Below, in pieces: positions 9,826 through 19,739 of a stretch of 64,000 nt of DNA. The DNA is taken from positions 1 through 64,000 of the forward strand of contig NZ_JAGGLG010000003.1 in NCBI RefSeq assembly GCF_017874315.1, read 5' to 3'. Each line of letters begins with the position of its first letter. The first letter of the stretch is position 1. This DNA is from Symbiobacterium terraclitae (GTDB taxonomy: Bacteria > Bacillota > Sulfobacillia > Symbiobacteriales > Symbiobacteriaceae). The position numbers and the translations under genes are program-made. The notes under the pieces are model-generated. The model searched no databases, was not told where the DNA came from, and was given only the letters and a program-made list of their open reading frames with translations.

Positions 9826-10779
9826 TCACCACGCCAGCTTGCCCGCCGCCTGGAGGGCGCCGTTGATGTCCCGGTTCATGGCCGCCACCGCCCCGGCGAT
9901 GGCGGCCGCGGCCTCCTGCGGTGACGGGTCGGTGCCCGGATAGGCGTAGATGATCGACCGGGACGCGTTGATCACCGCCCCCAGCCCGTCCAGATTGAAG
10001 GCGCCGACCACGTCATCCGCCGTGCCGCCCTGCGCGCCGTAGCCCGGCACCAGCAGGATTGCCCGGGGCATCTCCGCCCGGTAGCGCTTCAGGTCCTCGG
10101 GGTAGGTCGCGCCGACCACCGCCCCGACGGCGGAGTAACCCGCCTGCCCCACCAGCCGGGACCCCAGCGAGTCCACCAGCTTGGCCACCTGCTGGGCTAC
10201 CGTCTCGCCGGAGAGCAGCGGCTGGTCCTGCAGCTCCCCCGAGGAGGGGTTGGAGGTCTTCACCAGGATGAACAGCCCGGTCCCCCGGGCCTCGGCCCGC
10301 CGCACGAACGGCACCAGCCCGTCGCTGCCCAGGTAGGGGTTGACGGTGAGCGAGTCGGCCCACTGGTCGGGCTCCTCCCAGGTCTCCAGCGGGCTCGGGT
10401 GGCCGAAGAAGGCCGAGGCGTAGCCCTCCGCGGTGGAGCCGATGTCGCCCCGCTTCGCGTCGGCGATGGTGAGCAGGCCCTTGCTGCGGGCGTAGCGCAC
10501 CGTCTCCCAGAAGGCCGCCACGCCGTGCTCGCCATAGAGTTCGTAGAATGCGGACTGCGGCTTCACCAGGGCGACCTGGTCGGCCACCGCGTCGATGACC
10601 AGGCGGTTGAAGGCCAGGATGGCCGCCGCGGCGCCCCGGGCGGTCTTGCCGTACTGCGCAGCGGCCTCCCGCTTGATGAACTCGGGAAGCCTGGGCAGCA
10701 CGGGGTCGAGCCCCACCACGGCGTGGGAGCGGCGCAGCTTCACGGCTGCGCACAGCCGGTCGGCGAAGTTCCGGGCCAC
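9826..10779 (-). CDS. pyrF: Orotidine 5'-phosphate decarboxylase, long type
   Basis: Protein of 317 aa. It converts OMP to UMP, the last step of the pathway. The catalytic motif DAKRGDIGSTAEGYA is clear. The length fits the long subfamily found in Actinobacteria and mycobacteria, not the 230-240 aa Bacillus type. The GTG start at 10779 follows GGGAGGAGG and lies 4 bp after the rluD stop. It is therefore detached from the other pyr genes and probably escapes PyrR attenuation. Confidence 0.93.
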   Translation of the reverse strand: MARNFADRLCAAVKLRRSHAVVGLDPVLPRLPEFIKREAAAQYGKTARGAAAAILAFNRLVIDAVADQVALVKPQSAFYELYGEHGVAAFWETVRYARSKGLLTIADAKRGDIGSTAEGYASAFFGHPSPLETWEEPDQWADSLTVNPYLGSDGLVPFVRRAEARGTGLFILVKTSNPSSGELQDQPLLSGETVAQQVAKLVDSLGSRLVGQAGYSAVGAVVGATYPEDLKRYRAEMPRAILLVPGYGAQGGTADDVVGAFNLDGLGAVINASRSIIYAYPGTDPSPQEAAAAIAGAVAAMNRDINGALQAAGKLAW

Positions 10780-10783
10780 GGCG

Positions 10784-11698
10784 TCATGCCTCCTCCCGCA
10801 GTCTCTGGATGACCGCCATCATGTCGGCCGGCGGCTCGGCCGTGAACTCCATCCACTCGCCCGTGGCGGGGTGCCGGAAACCCAGCTGCCGGGCGTGCAG
10901 GGCCTGGGGCGGCATGCCCAGGTGCGGCTTCCGGGTGCCGTAGAGCGGGTCGGAGACCACCGGGTGGCCGATGAAGGAGAGATGGACGCGGATCTGGTGC
11001 GTCCGGCCGGTCTCCAGCTGGCACTCGAGCAGCGCGTACCCCCGGTACCGCTCCAGCACCCGGAAGCGGGTGATGGCCTCCCGCCCGGTCTTGGTGTTGA
11101 CCGCCATCCGCTTGCGGTCCGTCGGATGCCGCCCGATGGGCGCCTCGATCCGCCCGGCATCCGGCATGCTGTTGCCGTGGACCAGCGCCCAGTAGATACG
11201 CCGGGCCGTGTGCTCCCGGATCTGATCCTGCAGGCTCGCCATCGCCCGCTCGGTCTTGGCGACCACCAGCAGTCCGGTCGTGTCCTTGTCCAGCCGGTGG
11301 ACGATGCCGGGGCGCAGCTCCCCGCCGATTCCTTCCAAGTCCTCCACCTTGTCGAGCACGGCATGGACGAGCGTTCCCCTCCAGTGGCCCGCGGCCGGGT
11401 GGACGACCAGCCCCCGCTGCTTGTTGATGACCAGCAGGTCCTCGTCCTCGTAGACGATATCCAAAGGGATGTCCTCGGGCTCCAGGTCCACAGGCTCCGG
11501 ATCGGGGATCGCGACCACGATCTCGTCCCCGGGCTCCACCGACTGCTTCGCCTTCGGCACCACCCCGTTCAGGGTGACGTGCCCCTCCTCGATCAGACCC
11601 TTGATACGAGAGCGGGAGAGCCCCAGCTCCTCCCGCCCGGCGAGGAAGGCGTCGAGGCGGCCGTGGCTCTCCTCTGCGACGATCCGAATCTCCCTCAC
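10784..11698 (-). CDS. rluD: Ribosomal large subunit pseudouridine synthase, RluD type
   Basis: Protein of 304 aa. An N-terminal S4 RNA-binding domain (about 15-75) is followed by a RluA-family catalytic domain with HRLDKDTTGLLVVAKT, whose Asp is the nucleophile. It isomerises uridines in 23S rRNA. The GTG start overlaps the lspA stop as GTGA. It corresponds to ylyB of B. subtilis, which also follows lspA and precedes pyr genes. Confidence 0.92.
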   Translation of the reverse strand: MREIRIVAEESHGRLDAFLAGREELGLSRSRIKGLIEEGHVTLNGVVPKAKQSVEPGDEIVVAIPDPEPVDLEPEDIPLDIVYEDEDLLVINKQRGLVVHPAAGHWRGTLVHAVLDKVEDLEGIGGELRPGIVHRLDKDTTGLLVVAKTERAMASLQDQIREHTARRIYWALVHGNSMPDAGRIEAPIGRHPTDRKRMAVNTKTGREAITRFRVLERYRGYALLECQLETGRTHQIRVHLSFIGHPVVSDPLYGTRKPHLGMPPQALHARQLGFRHPATGEWMEFTAEPPADMMAVIQRLREEA

Positions 11699-12153
11699 GC
11701 CCTGCTCTCCCTCTCCGTCAGCAGCAGGTGGAGGAACAGGAGTCCTACCCCCACCGTCACGCAGATGTCCGCTACATTAAAGTTCGGAAAGTAGTAGTCT
11801 CGCCAGTAGAACAGGAGGAAGTCCACCACTCGCCCGGTGACGATGCGGTCGATCATGTTCCCCACGGCGCCGCCCATGATCAGCCCCAGCGAGAGGCGGA
11901 CCAGCGGGTGGCGGGCCTCAGGCTGTCGGAGGTAGTAGAGGATGCCCACCACGGCCGCAGCCGCCACGGCGACAAAGAACCAGCGCCCGTTCTTGAGCAT
12001 GCCAAAGGCCGCACCCGTATTGTGCACGTACTGCAGGGAAAAGAAGCCGGGAATGACCGAGATCTCCGCGAGCTCGGTCATGCGGGTCGCCACCAGCCAC
12101 TTCGTCAGCTGGTCCAGCACCACTGCGGCCACTGCAATGAGAACACTTTGCAA
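11695..12153 (-). CDS. lspA: Signal peptidase II (lipoprotein signal peptidase)
   Basis: Protein of 152 aa with four membrane segments. It cleaves the signal peptide of diacylated prolipoproteins in the membrane, such as the two lipoproteins encoded in this window. The catalytic Asp pair lies in GNMIDRIVTGRVVDF and FNVADICVT, and YVHNTGAAFG is family-typical. The start is a TTG at 12153 preceded by GGGGGG. First gene of lspA-rluD-pyrF. Confidence 0.93.
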   Translation of the reverse strand: MQSVLIAVAAVVLDQLTKWLVATRMTELAEISVIPGFFSLQYVHNTGAAFGMLKNGRWFFVAVAAAAVVGILYYLRQPEARHPLVRLSLGLIMGGAVGNMIDRIVTGRVVDFLLFYWRDYYFPNFNVADICVTVGVGLLFLHLLLTERESRA

Positions 12154-12182
12154 GTTCGACAGCCCCCCATTTCACCTGTCCC

Positions 12183-12212
12183 AGTCTACCACAGGCTGGG
12201 TGGGGGCGCCAA
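12183..12212 (-). promoter_or_regulatory. Promoter of lspA-rluD-pyrF
   Basis: Minus-strand TTGGCG (12207-12212) and TAGACT (12183-12188) are 18 bp apart and lie about 30 bp upstream of the lspA start. Confidence 0.6.
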
Positions 12213-12262
12213 GGCGCCTGCGGGCCCGATGCGGATGCGGGGCCTGGGGCACGGCGGCTGCC

Positions 12263-12622
12263 CTACAGGTGCGCCTGCAACGCGTCTGCGATGATCTCGA
12301 GGTGCGTCTTCACCGCGTCGCGCACGCTCGTCAACAGGGTCACCGTCCGCCCCTGCCGGACCTCCTCCGCCAGTTCAGCCAGCGCCTTCTGTGCCTCCGG
12401 CGTGTGGAGGGACTCCCAGACCCTCTGCCGGAACTCCTCCCAGCTCACCTGGCCATCCAGGTAGGGGCGGATGATGTCGCGCGGCGCACCCAGTTCCCGA
12501 TACCAGCGGTCCACCGCAGTCTTCTTCACGCCCCGCGGCCACATGGCGGTGCAGAGCACGCGCAGCCCGTCGTCCGGAGTCTGGGGGTCGTAGATCCGCT
12601 TGAACTGAATCTGCTGGGCCAT
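12263..12622 (-). CDS. DUF488 family protein (YeaO-like)
   Basis: Protein of 119 aa. The start at 12622 follows AGGAGGTG. KRIYDPQTPDDGLRVLCTAMWPRGV and the conserved WYRELGAPRDIIRPY identify the DUF488 family, whose role is not established. Monocistronic, between repeat cluster 2 and the lspA promoter. Confidence 0.85.
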   Translation of the reverse strand: MAQQIQFKRIYDPQTPDDGLRVLCTAMWPRGVKKTAVDRWYRELGAPRDIIRPYLDGQVSWEEFRQRVWESLHTPEAQKALAELAEEVRQGRTVTLLTSVRDAVKTHLEIIADALQAHL

Positions 12623-12731
12623 CGAGGACACCTCCTGGGGATACCATTTGCCGCCGGGCCCGGGGACCCCTGCAGCGGCTCGTTGATGGGGCCTGCGGCG
12701 GTGGCGAGCCCCTGCCGCCCGACCCATAGGG

Positions 12732-13208
12732 TCTGTTCTGCTTCACTGTTGATACCCTCCGGCGGCCCCCACCTCTCGGCCGCCAGCTGCGGGGCGCAGG
12801 CGGGGTGAGACGACGCAGGGCCGACCCCGAGGGCGAGCCCCTGCCTCGCCCGCCCCATTGGGTCTGTTCTACTTCGCTGTTGATGCCGTCCGGCGACCCC
12901 CGCCGCTGAGGGGACGCCTCTGGTCCGGGGGGAGCGACGGGACGACAGGGAGAAGGCTCCCTGTCCTCCCCGCGCCGTAGGGTCCGTTCCCACTGGCTGT
13001 TGATGCCGTGGGCCGGGGAAGCCTGGCCCGAAGCGGGCACCGCCCATGCAGGCGCAACCCCTCCTGGTGCATCAACAGTCAGCCAGAACAGAGCGGATGT
13101 CTGCCGGCTGTCCTCGCCCGGGTGCCACCCGCCATCCATGACCGCACGAGCCTCACCGCATCCCAGTCGCTCCTGGCCCCCGCTCCATCAACAGTGGGCC
13201 AGAACAGA
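12732..13208. repeat. Dispersed repeat cluster 2: three forward and two reverse copies
   Basis: Forward cores (TCTGTTC...CACTGTTGAT, some diverged) lie at 12732-12753, 12863-12884 and 12983-13004; reverse cores lie at 13071-13092 and 13187-13208. Spacing is 88-131 bp and the polarity flips near 13040. The cluster fills the 711-bp gene-free stretch between DUF488 and the yteA-like gene (12623-13333); no gene is visible in it. Confidence 0.85.
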
Positions 13209-13333
13209 CCGCAAGGCGGTCGACTCGCCCTCCCCCGGGTGTCCACCCTCGCCAGGGCATCGCAACCCGCAGACGCGACAAGGCCAGGGCCAATCACCCC
13301 GACAGGTGCGGCTCTGGCCAGTCAGTGCTAACT

Positions 13334-14137
13334 TCACGGGCGGCCCGGGCGCCGACCGGGGAACTTCCCGCGCCGGAACTGCCTCTCGGGCAGCACGCCC
13401 TGGAAGTACAGGCCCGGGTCCCAGTCGTAGTCGCCGCCCATGTCATCCGGGCCGTAGAGGGTGTCGTCCAGGCCCGCGCTGTACTGCACGGTTCCCCCGT
13501 CCCAGTCCCGGTCCTCACGCTGCAGCGGTTCGCCGTCCTCATCGATCAGGGCGTCGGTCGGCTCGACGATGCCGTAGACGTCTTCGTCAGAGTTGTACAT
13601 GTCCTGGTACGAGACGGCGCCGGGTACGTCCTGCGGCGTCTCCGACGTGCCGTACTGTGCGACCTCCTGCCAGGCGTCCTCGCCGTCGTAGCCAGGGTCG
13701 CCCGAACTGTCGCGGAAGGTCCTGCCGAAGGGCGGGCTGGTCACCTGCTCCTCGATCGGCCGGTGGAACCGGTCGGGCAGGGCCTCGCGCCGCTGTTGAC
13801 ACTCGATGCACGTGGTTGCGCTGGGGAACGCCTCCAGCCGCTCCGGCGCGATGGGCCCACCGCACTCCTCGCAGATGCCGTAGGTGCCGGACTCCATGCG
13901 CTCCAGGGCGATGTCGATCTCCCGCAGGCGGCGCAGTGCGTTGCTGCGCAGCCCCAGGTCCTTGGACCGCTCGAAGGTCTCGGTGCCGAGGTCGGCCGGG
14001 TGGTTGTCCACCGTGCTGTCTTCCTGCAGCTGGTCGCCCTGCGAGGTGCCCAGGCCGGTCTCCTCGATCATCTCCAGTTGGCGCTGGTAAGCCTCCCGCT
14101 CCTCCAGGAGCGCCTGCCTCAACGCCTCGATTTCCAT
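13334..14137 (-). CDS. DksA/TraR-type zinc-finger protein, YteA/YlyA family
   Basis: Protein of 267 aa. An N-terminal coiled-coil region (about 1-80) contains ERSKDLGLRSNALRRLREIDIALERM. It is followed by a DksA-type zinc finger, CEECGGPI then CIECQQRRE (about 93-120). The acidic, Tyr/Asp-rich tail matches Firmicute YteA sporulation-associated proteins. B. subtilis has the related ylyA at the same place between ileS and lspA, supporting orthology. Probably interacts with RNA polymerase; this is inferred from the family. Confidence 0.85.
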   Translation of the reverse strand: MEIEALRQALLEEREAYQRQLEMIEETGLGTSQGDQLQEDSTVDNHPADLGTETFERSKDLGLRSNALRRLREIDIALERMESGTYGICEECGGPIAPERLEAFPSATTCIECQQRREALPDRFHRPIEEQVTSPPFGRTFRDSSGDPGYDGEDAWQEVAQYGTSETPQDVPGAVSYQDMYNSDEDVYGIVEPTDALIDEDGEPLQREDRDWDGGTVQYSAGLDDTLYGPDDMGGDYDWDPGLYFQGVLPERQFRRGKFPGRRPGRP

Positions 14138-14189
14138 GCGGTTTCTGCCCCCTCTCGGGGGTAGTCTGCCCGCGTTATGTCGATGTTAC

Positions 14190-14681
14190 TTAGGGACGCA
14201 GCTGCTGCTCGACCAGCCGGACGATGGTAGCGATGAGGTCGCCGATCACCGGCAGATTGGCCACCATGAGACCGCGCAGGATATAAAGCAGGACCGCGGT
14301 GAGCACCGTGAACCCGATGCCGATGCCCAGACCGCGGGCGGCGCCGCTCAGGAAGTTGATCCACATCATGCGCCAGGGATGCTGGAGCAGGATCGTGTAG
14401 TCCAGCACATTGGACCGCTCCAGCGCCACGGACAGCCGCTCAACCAGTTCGGCGAGGGTGCCCTCCAACTCGGCGCGGCCAGGCCGGTCGGCGCGACCGG
14501 CCCGATCGGTGCGGCCGGGCCTGTCGGCGCGGCCGGGCAGGTCGGCGGCCACGGATGAAGCACCGTGACTGGCGCCCGACGCAGCGTCAGCGCGGTCGGG
14601 CGCCCCGTCGGCGCCGGCGGAGGCAGAATCCGGGAGCGGGCGGTCAGGAGGGGTCTCCACATGCGTCGTTCCGTCGTGCAT
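14190..14681 (-). CDS. DUF5665-type small membrane protein
   Basis: Protein of 163 aa. A disordered N-terminus (about 1-72) contains RADRPGR-type repeats. The conserved part follows: ELVERLSVALERSNVLDYTILLQHPWRMMWINFLSGAARGLGIGIGFTVL, with one clear membrane helix near 115-137. This pattern fits the DUF5665 family of Firmicutes, whose function is unknown. It ends 53 bp before the yteA-like gene in the direction of transcription, so the two may be co-transcribed. Confidence 0.7.
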   Translation of the reverse strand: MHDGTTHVETPPDRPLPDSASAGADGAPDRADAASGASHGASSVAADLPGRADRPGRTDRAGRADRPGRAELEGTLAELVERLSVALERSNVLDYTILLQHPWRMMWINFLSGAARGLGIGIGFTVLTAVLLYILRGLMVANLPVIGDLIATIVRLVEQQLRP

Positions 14682-14731
14682 GCGAATGGATCACCCTCCT
14701 GCCCGAGCCGTCGGCTCCCGGTTTCACGCTC

Positions 14732-16447
14732 CTATTCTGCGCCCTTCGGCGCCGGATTAACGGACCACTCCTCCCAGTTCCAGAACAGTCCCCGGGGCGA
14801 GCCGTGGCGCACGCCCTGGACCCGGTTGCTCACGCCCACGACGGAGTCCTGGGCGAAGAGCCAGGTGTAGACCTGCTGCTCGGCCAGATGCGCCTGCAGC
14901 CGGCCGTAGATCTGCTTGCGGCGGGCCTGGTCGGTGGTGGCCCGCCCTTCCTCGATCAGGCGGTCACAGTCGGGATCGGAGTACCCGGTGATCGGGTGGA
15001 AGCCGCCCTCGGAATGGAAAATCGAGTGCGGGTCGGGGTCGAAGCCGAGGCTCCAGCCCAGGAGGTAGGTCTCCTTGGCGTCGCTGGAGATGTGTGCCAG
15101 GAAGTCGTCCCACCCCATGGCGTGAATCTCCACCTGGATGCCCACGGCCCGCAGGGCTTCCTGGATGAACAGGGCCGTCTGCCCGCGCAGCTGGCTCTCC
15201 ACGTTGACGGCGAGGTTCATGACGAACGGCTGCCCGTCCCGGTAGCGGAGCCCGTCGGGCCCGAGAAGCCATCCGGCCTGATCCAGCAACTGCGCCGCCG
15301 CCGCGGGGTCGTAGCTGACGGCCTGCAGGTCGGGGTTGTAGTCCCACCGGGCCGGCGAGGCGTGGCTGTGCGCCACCTGCCCGTGGCCGGCCAGCAGCTG
15401 GTCGATCATCGCCTTGCGGTCCAGGGCGTGCGTGATCGCCCGCCGGACCCGGATGTCGGAGTAGATCGGATGGCTCAGGTTGTACCCGAGGAAGGTATAG
15501 GCGAAGGTGGCGTACTCGTGGAGGGTCACGTCCGGGACGTTGGCGCGGAAGTGTGCGACCATCTCCGGCGGGATGTCCGCCACGTCGGTCTCCCCGCGCT
15601 CCAGCGCCGCCACGGCGGCCTTCTGGCCGGGCACCACCTGGATGATCAGCCGGTCGATCTGCCCGCCCCGGCCCGTCAGGGAGTAGTGCCAGTCCGGGTT
15701 CCGCTCCAGCACGATGCGCTCGTTCTTCTTCCACTCCACGAGGCGCATGGCCCCCGTCCCCACGGGGCGGGTCGCGTAGGGCGACCCGGCCAGGTCTGAG
15801 ATGTGCGGCTCCAGCAGGTGGCGGGGCATGATGCCGTAGCCGGTCAGCCGGGTGAAGAGCGGCGCGAACGGGTACTCGGCCTCGACCCGGAAGGTGTACG
15901 GATCCGGCACCTGCAGGCCGCCGGTCTGCACGAAGTGCTCGTAGGCCTCCAGCTTCTGCTGCCGGCTCTCGGCCTCCGTCAGGCGACCCTCTTCCACGGC
16001 GGCGTCTGCCGCGGCGTAGGCTCGCGCCAGCTCACCCCACCCCTTGACGGCGGTGAAGTCGCCGAAGCGGACCCCCTGGTAGTCGGGGTGAGCGATGGTG
16101 AGGAAGGTGAAGCGGACGTCGTCGGCGGTGAGCGGCGCCCCGTCGTGAAACGTGACGCCCTGGCGGATCTTGAACGTGTAGATGCGGTCGTCCTCGACCT
16201 CCCACGACTCGGCGAGGGCCGGGTGCGGGTTCAGCTGGTCGTCGTACACGGCCAGGCCGTCGTAGATGAAGTCCGTGACGAAGCTGGAGGCGGTGTCCAC
16301 TGTCAGCGTGGGCAGCAGCACCGAGGCGTCGCCGGGCGTCGTGTAGACCAGCGTGGACGGGGCCGGCGGTGTCTCGGCCGTCTTCGTCCGGGAGAGCACC
16401 GAGCCGCAGCCCGTGAGGAGAAGCAAGCCGCAGAGCAGGGCGGCCAC
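14732..16447 (-). CDS. Oligopeptide ABC transporter substrate-binding lipoprotein (SBP family 5)
   Basis: About 571 aa from the GTG at 16447. Lipobox LLLTGC gives a lipid-anchored exported protein. The body is typical of OppA/DppA-like proteins, with AESWEVEDDRIYTFKIRQGVTFHDGAPLTADDV and a C-terminal GYSDPDCDRLIEEGR. No permease or ATPase genes are next to it, so it is an orphan binding protein. The GTG start leaves no positive charge ahead of the hydrophobic core and has no ribosome site. An in-frame ATA at 16495 sits 6 nt after GGGGGTGA and would add an Arg-containing n-region, so the true start may be there. Confidence 0.88.
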   Translation of the reverse strand: MAALLCGLLLLTGCGSVLSRTKTAETPPAPSTLVYTTPGDASVLLPTLTVDTASSFVTDFIYDGLAVYDDQLNPHPALAESWEVEDDRIYTFKIRQGVTFHDGAPLTADDVRFTFLTIAHPDYQGVRFGDFTAVKGWGELARAYAAADAAVEEGRLTEAESRQQKLEAYEHFVQTGGLQVPDPYTFRVEAEYPFAPLFTRLTGYGIMPRHLLEPHISDLAGSPYATRPVGTGAMRLVEWKKNERIVLERNPDWHYSLTGRGGQIDRLIIQVVPGQKAAVAALERGETDVADIPPEMVAHFRANVPDVTLHEYATFAYTFLGYNLSHPIYSDIRVRRAITHALDRKAMIDQLLAGHGQVAHSHASPARWDYNPDLQAVSYDPAAAAQLLDQAGWLLGPDGLRYRDGQPFVMNLAVNVESQLRGQTALFIQEALRAVGIQVEIHAMGWDDFLAHISSDAKETYLLGWSLGFDPDPHSIFHSEGGFHPITGYSDPDCDRLIEEGRATTDQARRKQIYGRLQAHLAEQQVYTWLFAQDSVVGVSNRVQGVRHGSPRGLFWNWEEWSVNPAPKGAE

Positions 16448-16692
16448 GAAGCCAGTCCGATCCGTGCAAGGCGGTGTCGTGCGGTGATTCTCTATGTCAG
16501 GTCACCCCCTCTGTCTACCTTCACACACCGGACTGCTTGTCAGGTTCCCCAGCCATTAGATAGACGACGGGAAGGTCAATGGTGTTCGGCATTGGTGTGC
16601 GGCCGGGCGTGGCCGGTGCGAAAAAGAAGGATCTGGTACTTGCTGGTGGAAGAATCACAGGGTCACGACTTGCAGACAGGAGCGTGAGGGAA

Positions 16693-18066
16693 GTGCGCGA
16701 TGGCGACGCCTACCTGAAAGAACATCGGGATGAACACCTGAGCCAGTTGATGGACCTGCTCCGGATTCCGTCGATCTCCGCGCTCTCCGAGCACAAGCCG
16801 GACATGCGGCGCACCGCCGAGTGGCTGGCCGCGGAGATGCGCCGGATCGGCCTGACCCGGGTGGAGATCATGGAGACGGGCGGGAATCCGGTGGTCTACG
16901 CCGAGCGGGCGGACAACCCCGGGGGGCCGACCGCGCTGATCTACGGGCACTACGACGTCCAGCCCGTGGATCCGCTGGACCTCTGGGTCACGCCGCCGTT
17001 CGAGCCCGAGATCCGCGACGGCAAGCTCTACGCCCGGGGCGCCAGCGACGACAAGGGGCAGGTGTTCATGCACCTGAAGGTCATCGAGGCGATGCTGGCG
17101 GAGGAAGGGCGCCTGCCCGTCAACCTGAAGCTGCTCATCGAGGGCGAGGAAGAGGTCGGCTCGGAGAACCTGGAGCGGTTCATCGCCGAGCACCGCGATC
17201 TGCTCAAGGCGGACGTGGTCGTCATCTCCGACACCGCGCTCTACGCCAGGGGCGTGCCGTCGCTGACCTACGCCCTGCGGGGCCTCGCCGCCCTGGAGGT
17301 CCACGTGACCGGCGCCAAGGGCGACCTGCACTCCGGCGCCTTCGGCGGCGCGGCGCCCAACGCGGCGCAGGCGCTGGTGCGCCTCCTGGCCACGCTGCAC
17401 CGCCCGGACGGCGGCATCGCCGTGGCCGGCTTCTACGAACAGGTCCGGCCGCTCTCCCAGGAGGAGCGCGACGCCTTCAGCGCCCTCGGGTTCAGCGAGG
17501 AGGCGCTCATGGCCGACCTCGGCGTGAGCGCGCTGCCCGGCGAGCCGGGCTTCACGGCGCTGGAGCGGCTCTGGGCCCGGCCGACGCTGGAGATCAACGG
17601 CATCTTCGGCGGATTCCAGGGCGAGGGCACCAAGACCGTCATCCCGGCCCGGGCCGGCGCGAAGATCACCTGCCGGCTCGTGCCCGACCAGGATCCGGAG
17701 CGGGTGCTCGACGCGATCGAGGCGCACCTGAAGGCCAACTGCCCGCCCGGCGTCAAGCTGGAGATCCGCCGCATGGGCGGCGCCCCGGCCGCGATGACCC
17801 CGATCGATCACCCGGCCATCCGGGCTGCGATGCAGGCCCTCTCAGAGGCCTATGGCGCCGAGGCCCGCTTCATCCGCACCGGCGGCTCGATCCCGGTCGT
17901 GGGCACCTTCGGGCGGGTGCTGGGTACGCCGTGCGTGCTGATGGGCTTCGGCCTCGAGGAGGAGAACTTCCACGCCCCGAACGAGCACTTCCACCTCGAG
18001 AACTTCGACACCGGCATGCGGGCCCTGTACCGCTTCTGGCACCACCTGGCCGAGACCATGAAGTAG
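16693..18066 (+). CDS. M20 family dipeptidase
   Basis: About 457 aa from GTG at 16693; GTG at 16684 and ATG at 16579 are alternatives in frame. The M20 zinc-peptidase motifs are clear: YGHYDVQPVDPLDLW, GASDDKGQ, EGEEEVGS, and HAPNEHFHLENF near the C-terminus. It probably hydrolyses dipeptides in the cytoplasm. Divergent from the peptide-binding lipoprotein gene, which suggests a shared role in peptide use. Confidence 0.9.
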   Translation: MRDGDAYLKEHRDEHLSQLMDLLRIPSISALSEHKPDMRRTAEWLAAEMRRIGLTRVEIMETGGNPVVYAERADNPGGPTALIYGHYDVQPVDPLDLWVTPPFEPEIRDGKLYARGASDDKGQVFMHLKVIEAMLAEEGRLPVNLKLLIEGEEEVGSENLERFIAEHRDLLKADVVVISDTALYARGVPSLTYALRGLAALEVHVTGAKGDLHSGAFGGAAPNAAQALVRLLATLHRPDGGIAVAGFYEQVRPLSQEERDAFSALGFSEEALMADLGVSALPGEPGFTALERLWARPTLEINGIFGGFQGEGTKTVIPARAGAKITCRLVPDQDPERVLDAIEAHLKANCPPGVKLEIRRMGGAPAAMTPIDHPAIRAAMQALSEAYGAEARFIRTGGSIPVVGTFGRVLGTPCVLMGFGLEEENFHAPNEHFHLENFDTGMRALYRFWHHLAETMK

Positions 18067-18073
18067 ACGCGGA

Positions 18074-18125
18074 AGGCGCAGGCCCCGCGCCAACCTTGCT
18101 GTGCGCTGGAGCCTGCGCCTCTTTT
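18074..18125. terminator. Terminator between convergent dipeptidase and amidohydrolase genes
   Basis: A perfect 10-bp stem, AGGCGCAGGC with GCCTGCGCCT, encloses 27 nt and is followed by CTTTT on the plus strand. It lies between the two stops and may serve both. Confidence 0.75.
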
Positions 18126-18128
18126 CCG

Positions 18129-19739
18129 TCACTCCTCGTACGCGACGATCCCGCCCACCATCGTGAAGGTCGAGCGAATCTGTTTCAGCTCGGCCGGGTC
18201 GCAGCGGAACGGATCCCGGTCCAGCACCGCCAGGTCGGCGGCCATGCCAGGGGCGAGGCGGCCCCGGAACGACTCCTCGAAGTTGGCGTAGGCTGCGCCG
18301 GCGGTGTAGAGGTCCAGCGCCTCGGCCACCGTCAGCCGCTGCCCGGGCTGCCACCCGCCCTCGGGATAGCCGCTCAGGTCCTGCCGGTTGACGGCGCAGT
18401 AAACGCCGAACCACGGGTTGAGCGGCTCGATGGGGCAGTCGGAGCCGCCGCAGAGCGGGATGCCGCGCTGCAGCATGGCGCGCCAGGCGTAGGACGTGGC
18501 GGCGCGCACGGGCCCGACCCGGTCGACGAACCAGTGCCCGTCGTTCCGCAGAAAGACGGGCTGGATGTCGCCCACCACGCCCAGCGCCGCCATCTGCGCC
18601 ATGAGCGGCTCGGAGAGCACCTGGCAGTGGATCATGCGGTGGCGGGCGTCCGCACGGGGATGGCGCCGCTGGGTCTCCGCCACCGCCTCGAGGAAGAGCG
18701 CGGCCGCGCCGTCGCCGATGGCGTGGCAGCCCACCTGGCAGCCCTGCCGGTGCGCACGGGCGACCAGCTCGATGAAGGCCTCCCGCTCGTGGATGTGGAT
18801 GCCGCGGGTCGAGGGATCGTCTGCGTAGGGCTCCAGCAGGGCGGCGGTGCGGCCGCCCAGCGAGCCGTCGGCGAAGATCTTGACGGGGCCGTACCGGTAC
18901 CACGGGTCGCCGGATCCCGTGCGGGCGCCCCGCTCCACCGCCTCCTCCAGCTGCTCCGCCGGGATCAGCTGGGTGATGCGGATCGGGAGCGCATCCGGAC
19001 CCACCAGCCCCCGGAAGAGGGCCTCGGTCTCGGCCAGGCCGCCGCCGTAGCGGCAGTCGTCGGTCTGCAGCTGCGTGAGGCCGTAGCGCAGGGCCTCGCG
19101 CAGGGCGCGGGCCAGCGCGTCCCGCCGGCGTGCAGCCGAGGGCGGGGGAATCAGCCGGGCGACCAGGTCGACCGCCTTCTCCCGCAGGATTCCCGTGGGC
19201 TCGCCGCTGACCGGATCCCGGTCGATCCGGCCTCCGGGCGGATCGGCCGTGCCGCGGTCGATTCCGGCCAGCCGCAGCGCGGCGCTGTTGGCCACGGCGA
19301 TGTGGCCGCAGTTTCGGTGCAGACAAACCGGGTGCGCGGGGGATACTGCATCCAGGTCCTCTTTGGAGGGCAGTCTCCGTTCGGCGAGCTGATCCTGGTC
19401 CCAGCCCCGCCCGGTGATCCACTCCCCGGGCGCGAGCCGGCCGGAGGCGTCGGCGACGGCGTCGCAGATCGCCTGCAGCGACGGCAGTCCTGCCAGCGCG
19501 AGCTGGTCCAGCGAGAGGGCGTAGCCGAGGATGTGCAGGTGGGCGTCGGCGAGCCCCGGCACCACGGCCCGTCCGGCCAGGTCGATCACCCGCGTCCCAG
19601 GGCCCCGGGTCGTCCAGACAGCGGAGCGGGTGCCGACCTCCAGGATGCGGTCTCCGGCCACCGCCAGCGCCTCGGCGGGGCGCCAGCCGCCCACGCCAGC
19701 ATATACCGGTCCTCCAATGAAAATTGTGGTTGCTCGCAT
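18129..19739 (-). CDS. YtcJ-like amidohydrolase
   Basis: Protein of 536 aa. Metal-dependent hydrolase of the amidohydrolase superfamily, YtcJ/AepA type. [12 protein letters not shown] carries the HxH metal ligands near residue 67. [15 protein letters not shown], the CHAIGDGA His and [13 protein letters not shown] are family hallmarks. The ATG at 19739 follows GGGAGGGA. The substrate cannot be read from the sequence. Convergent with the dipeptidase and divergent from the BMP importer. Confidence 0.88.
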   Translation of the reverse strand: MRATTIFIGGPVYAGVGGWRPAEALAVAGDRILEVGTRSAVWTTRGPGTRVIDLAGRAVVPGLADAHLHILGYALSLDQLALAGLPSLQAICDAVADASGRLAPGEWITGRGWDQDQLAERRLPSKEDLDAVSPAHPVCLHRNCGHIAVANSAALRLAGIDRGTADPPGGRIDRDPVSGEPTGILREKAVDLVARLIPPPSAARRRDALARALREALRYGLTQLQTDDCRYGGGLAETEALFRGLVGPDALPIRITQLIPAEQLEEAVERGARTGSGDPWYRYGPVKIFADGSLGGRTAALLEPYADDPSTRGIHIHEREAFIELVARAHRQGCQVGCHAIGDGAAALFLEAVAETQRRHPRADARHRMIHCQVLSEPLMAQMAALGVVGDIQPVFLRNDGHWFVDRVGPVRAATSYAWRAMLQRGIPLCGGSDCPIEPLNPWFGVYCAVNRQDLSGYPEGGWQPGQRLTVAEALDLYTAGAAYANFEESFRGRLAPGMAADLAVLDRDPFRCDPAELKQIRSTFTMVGGIVAYEE

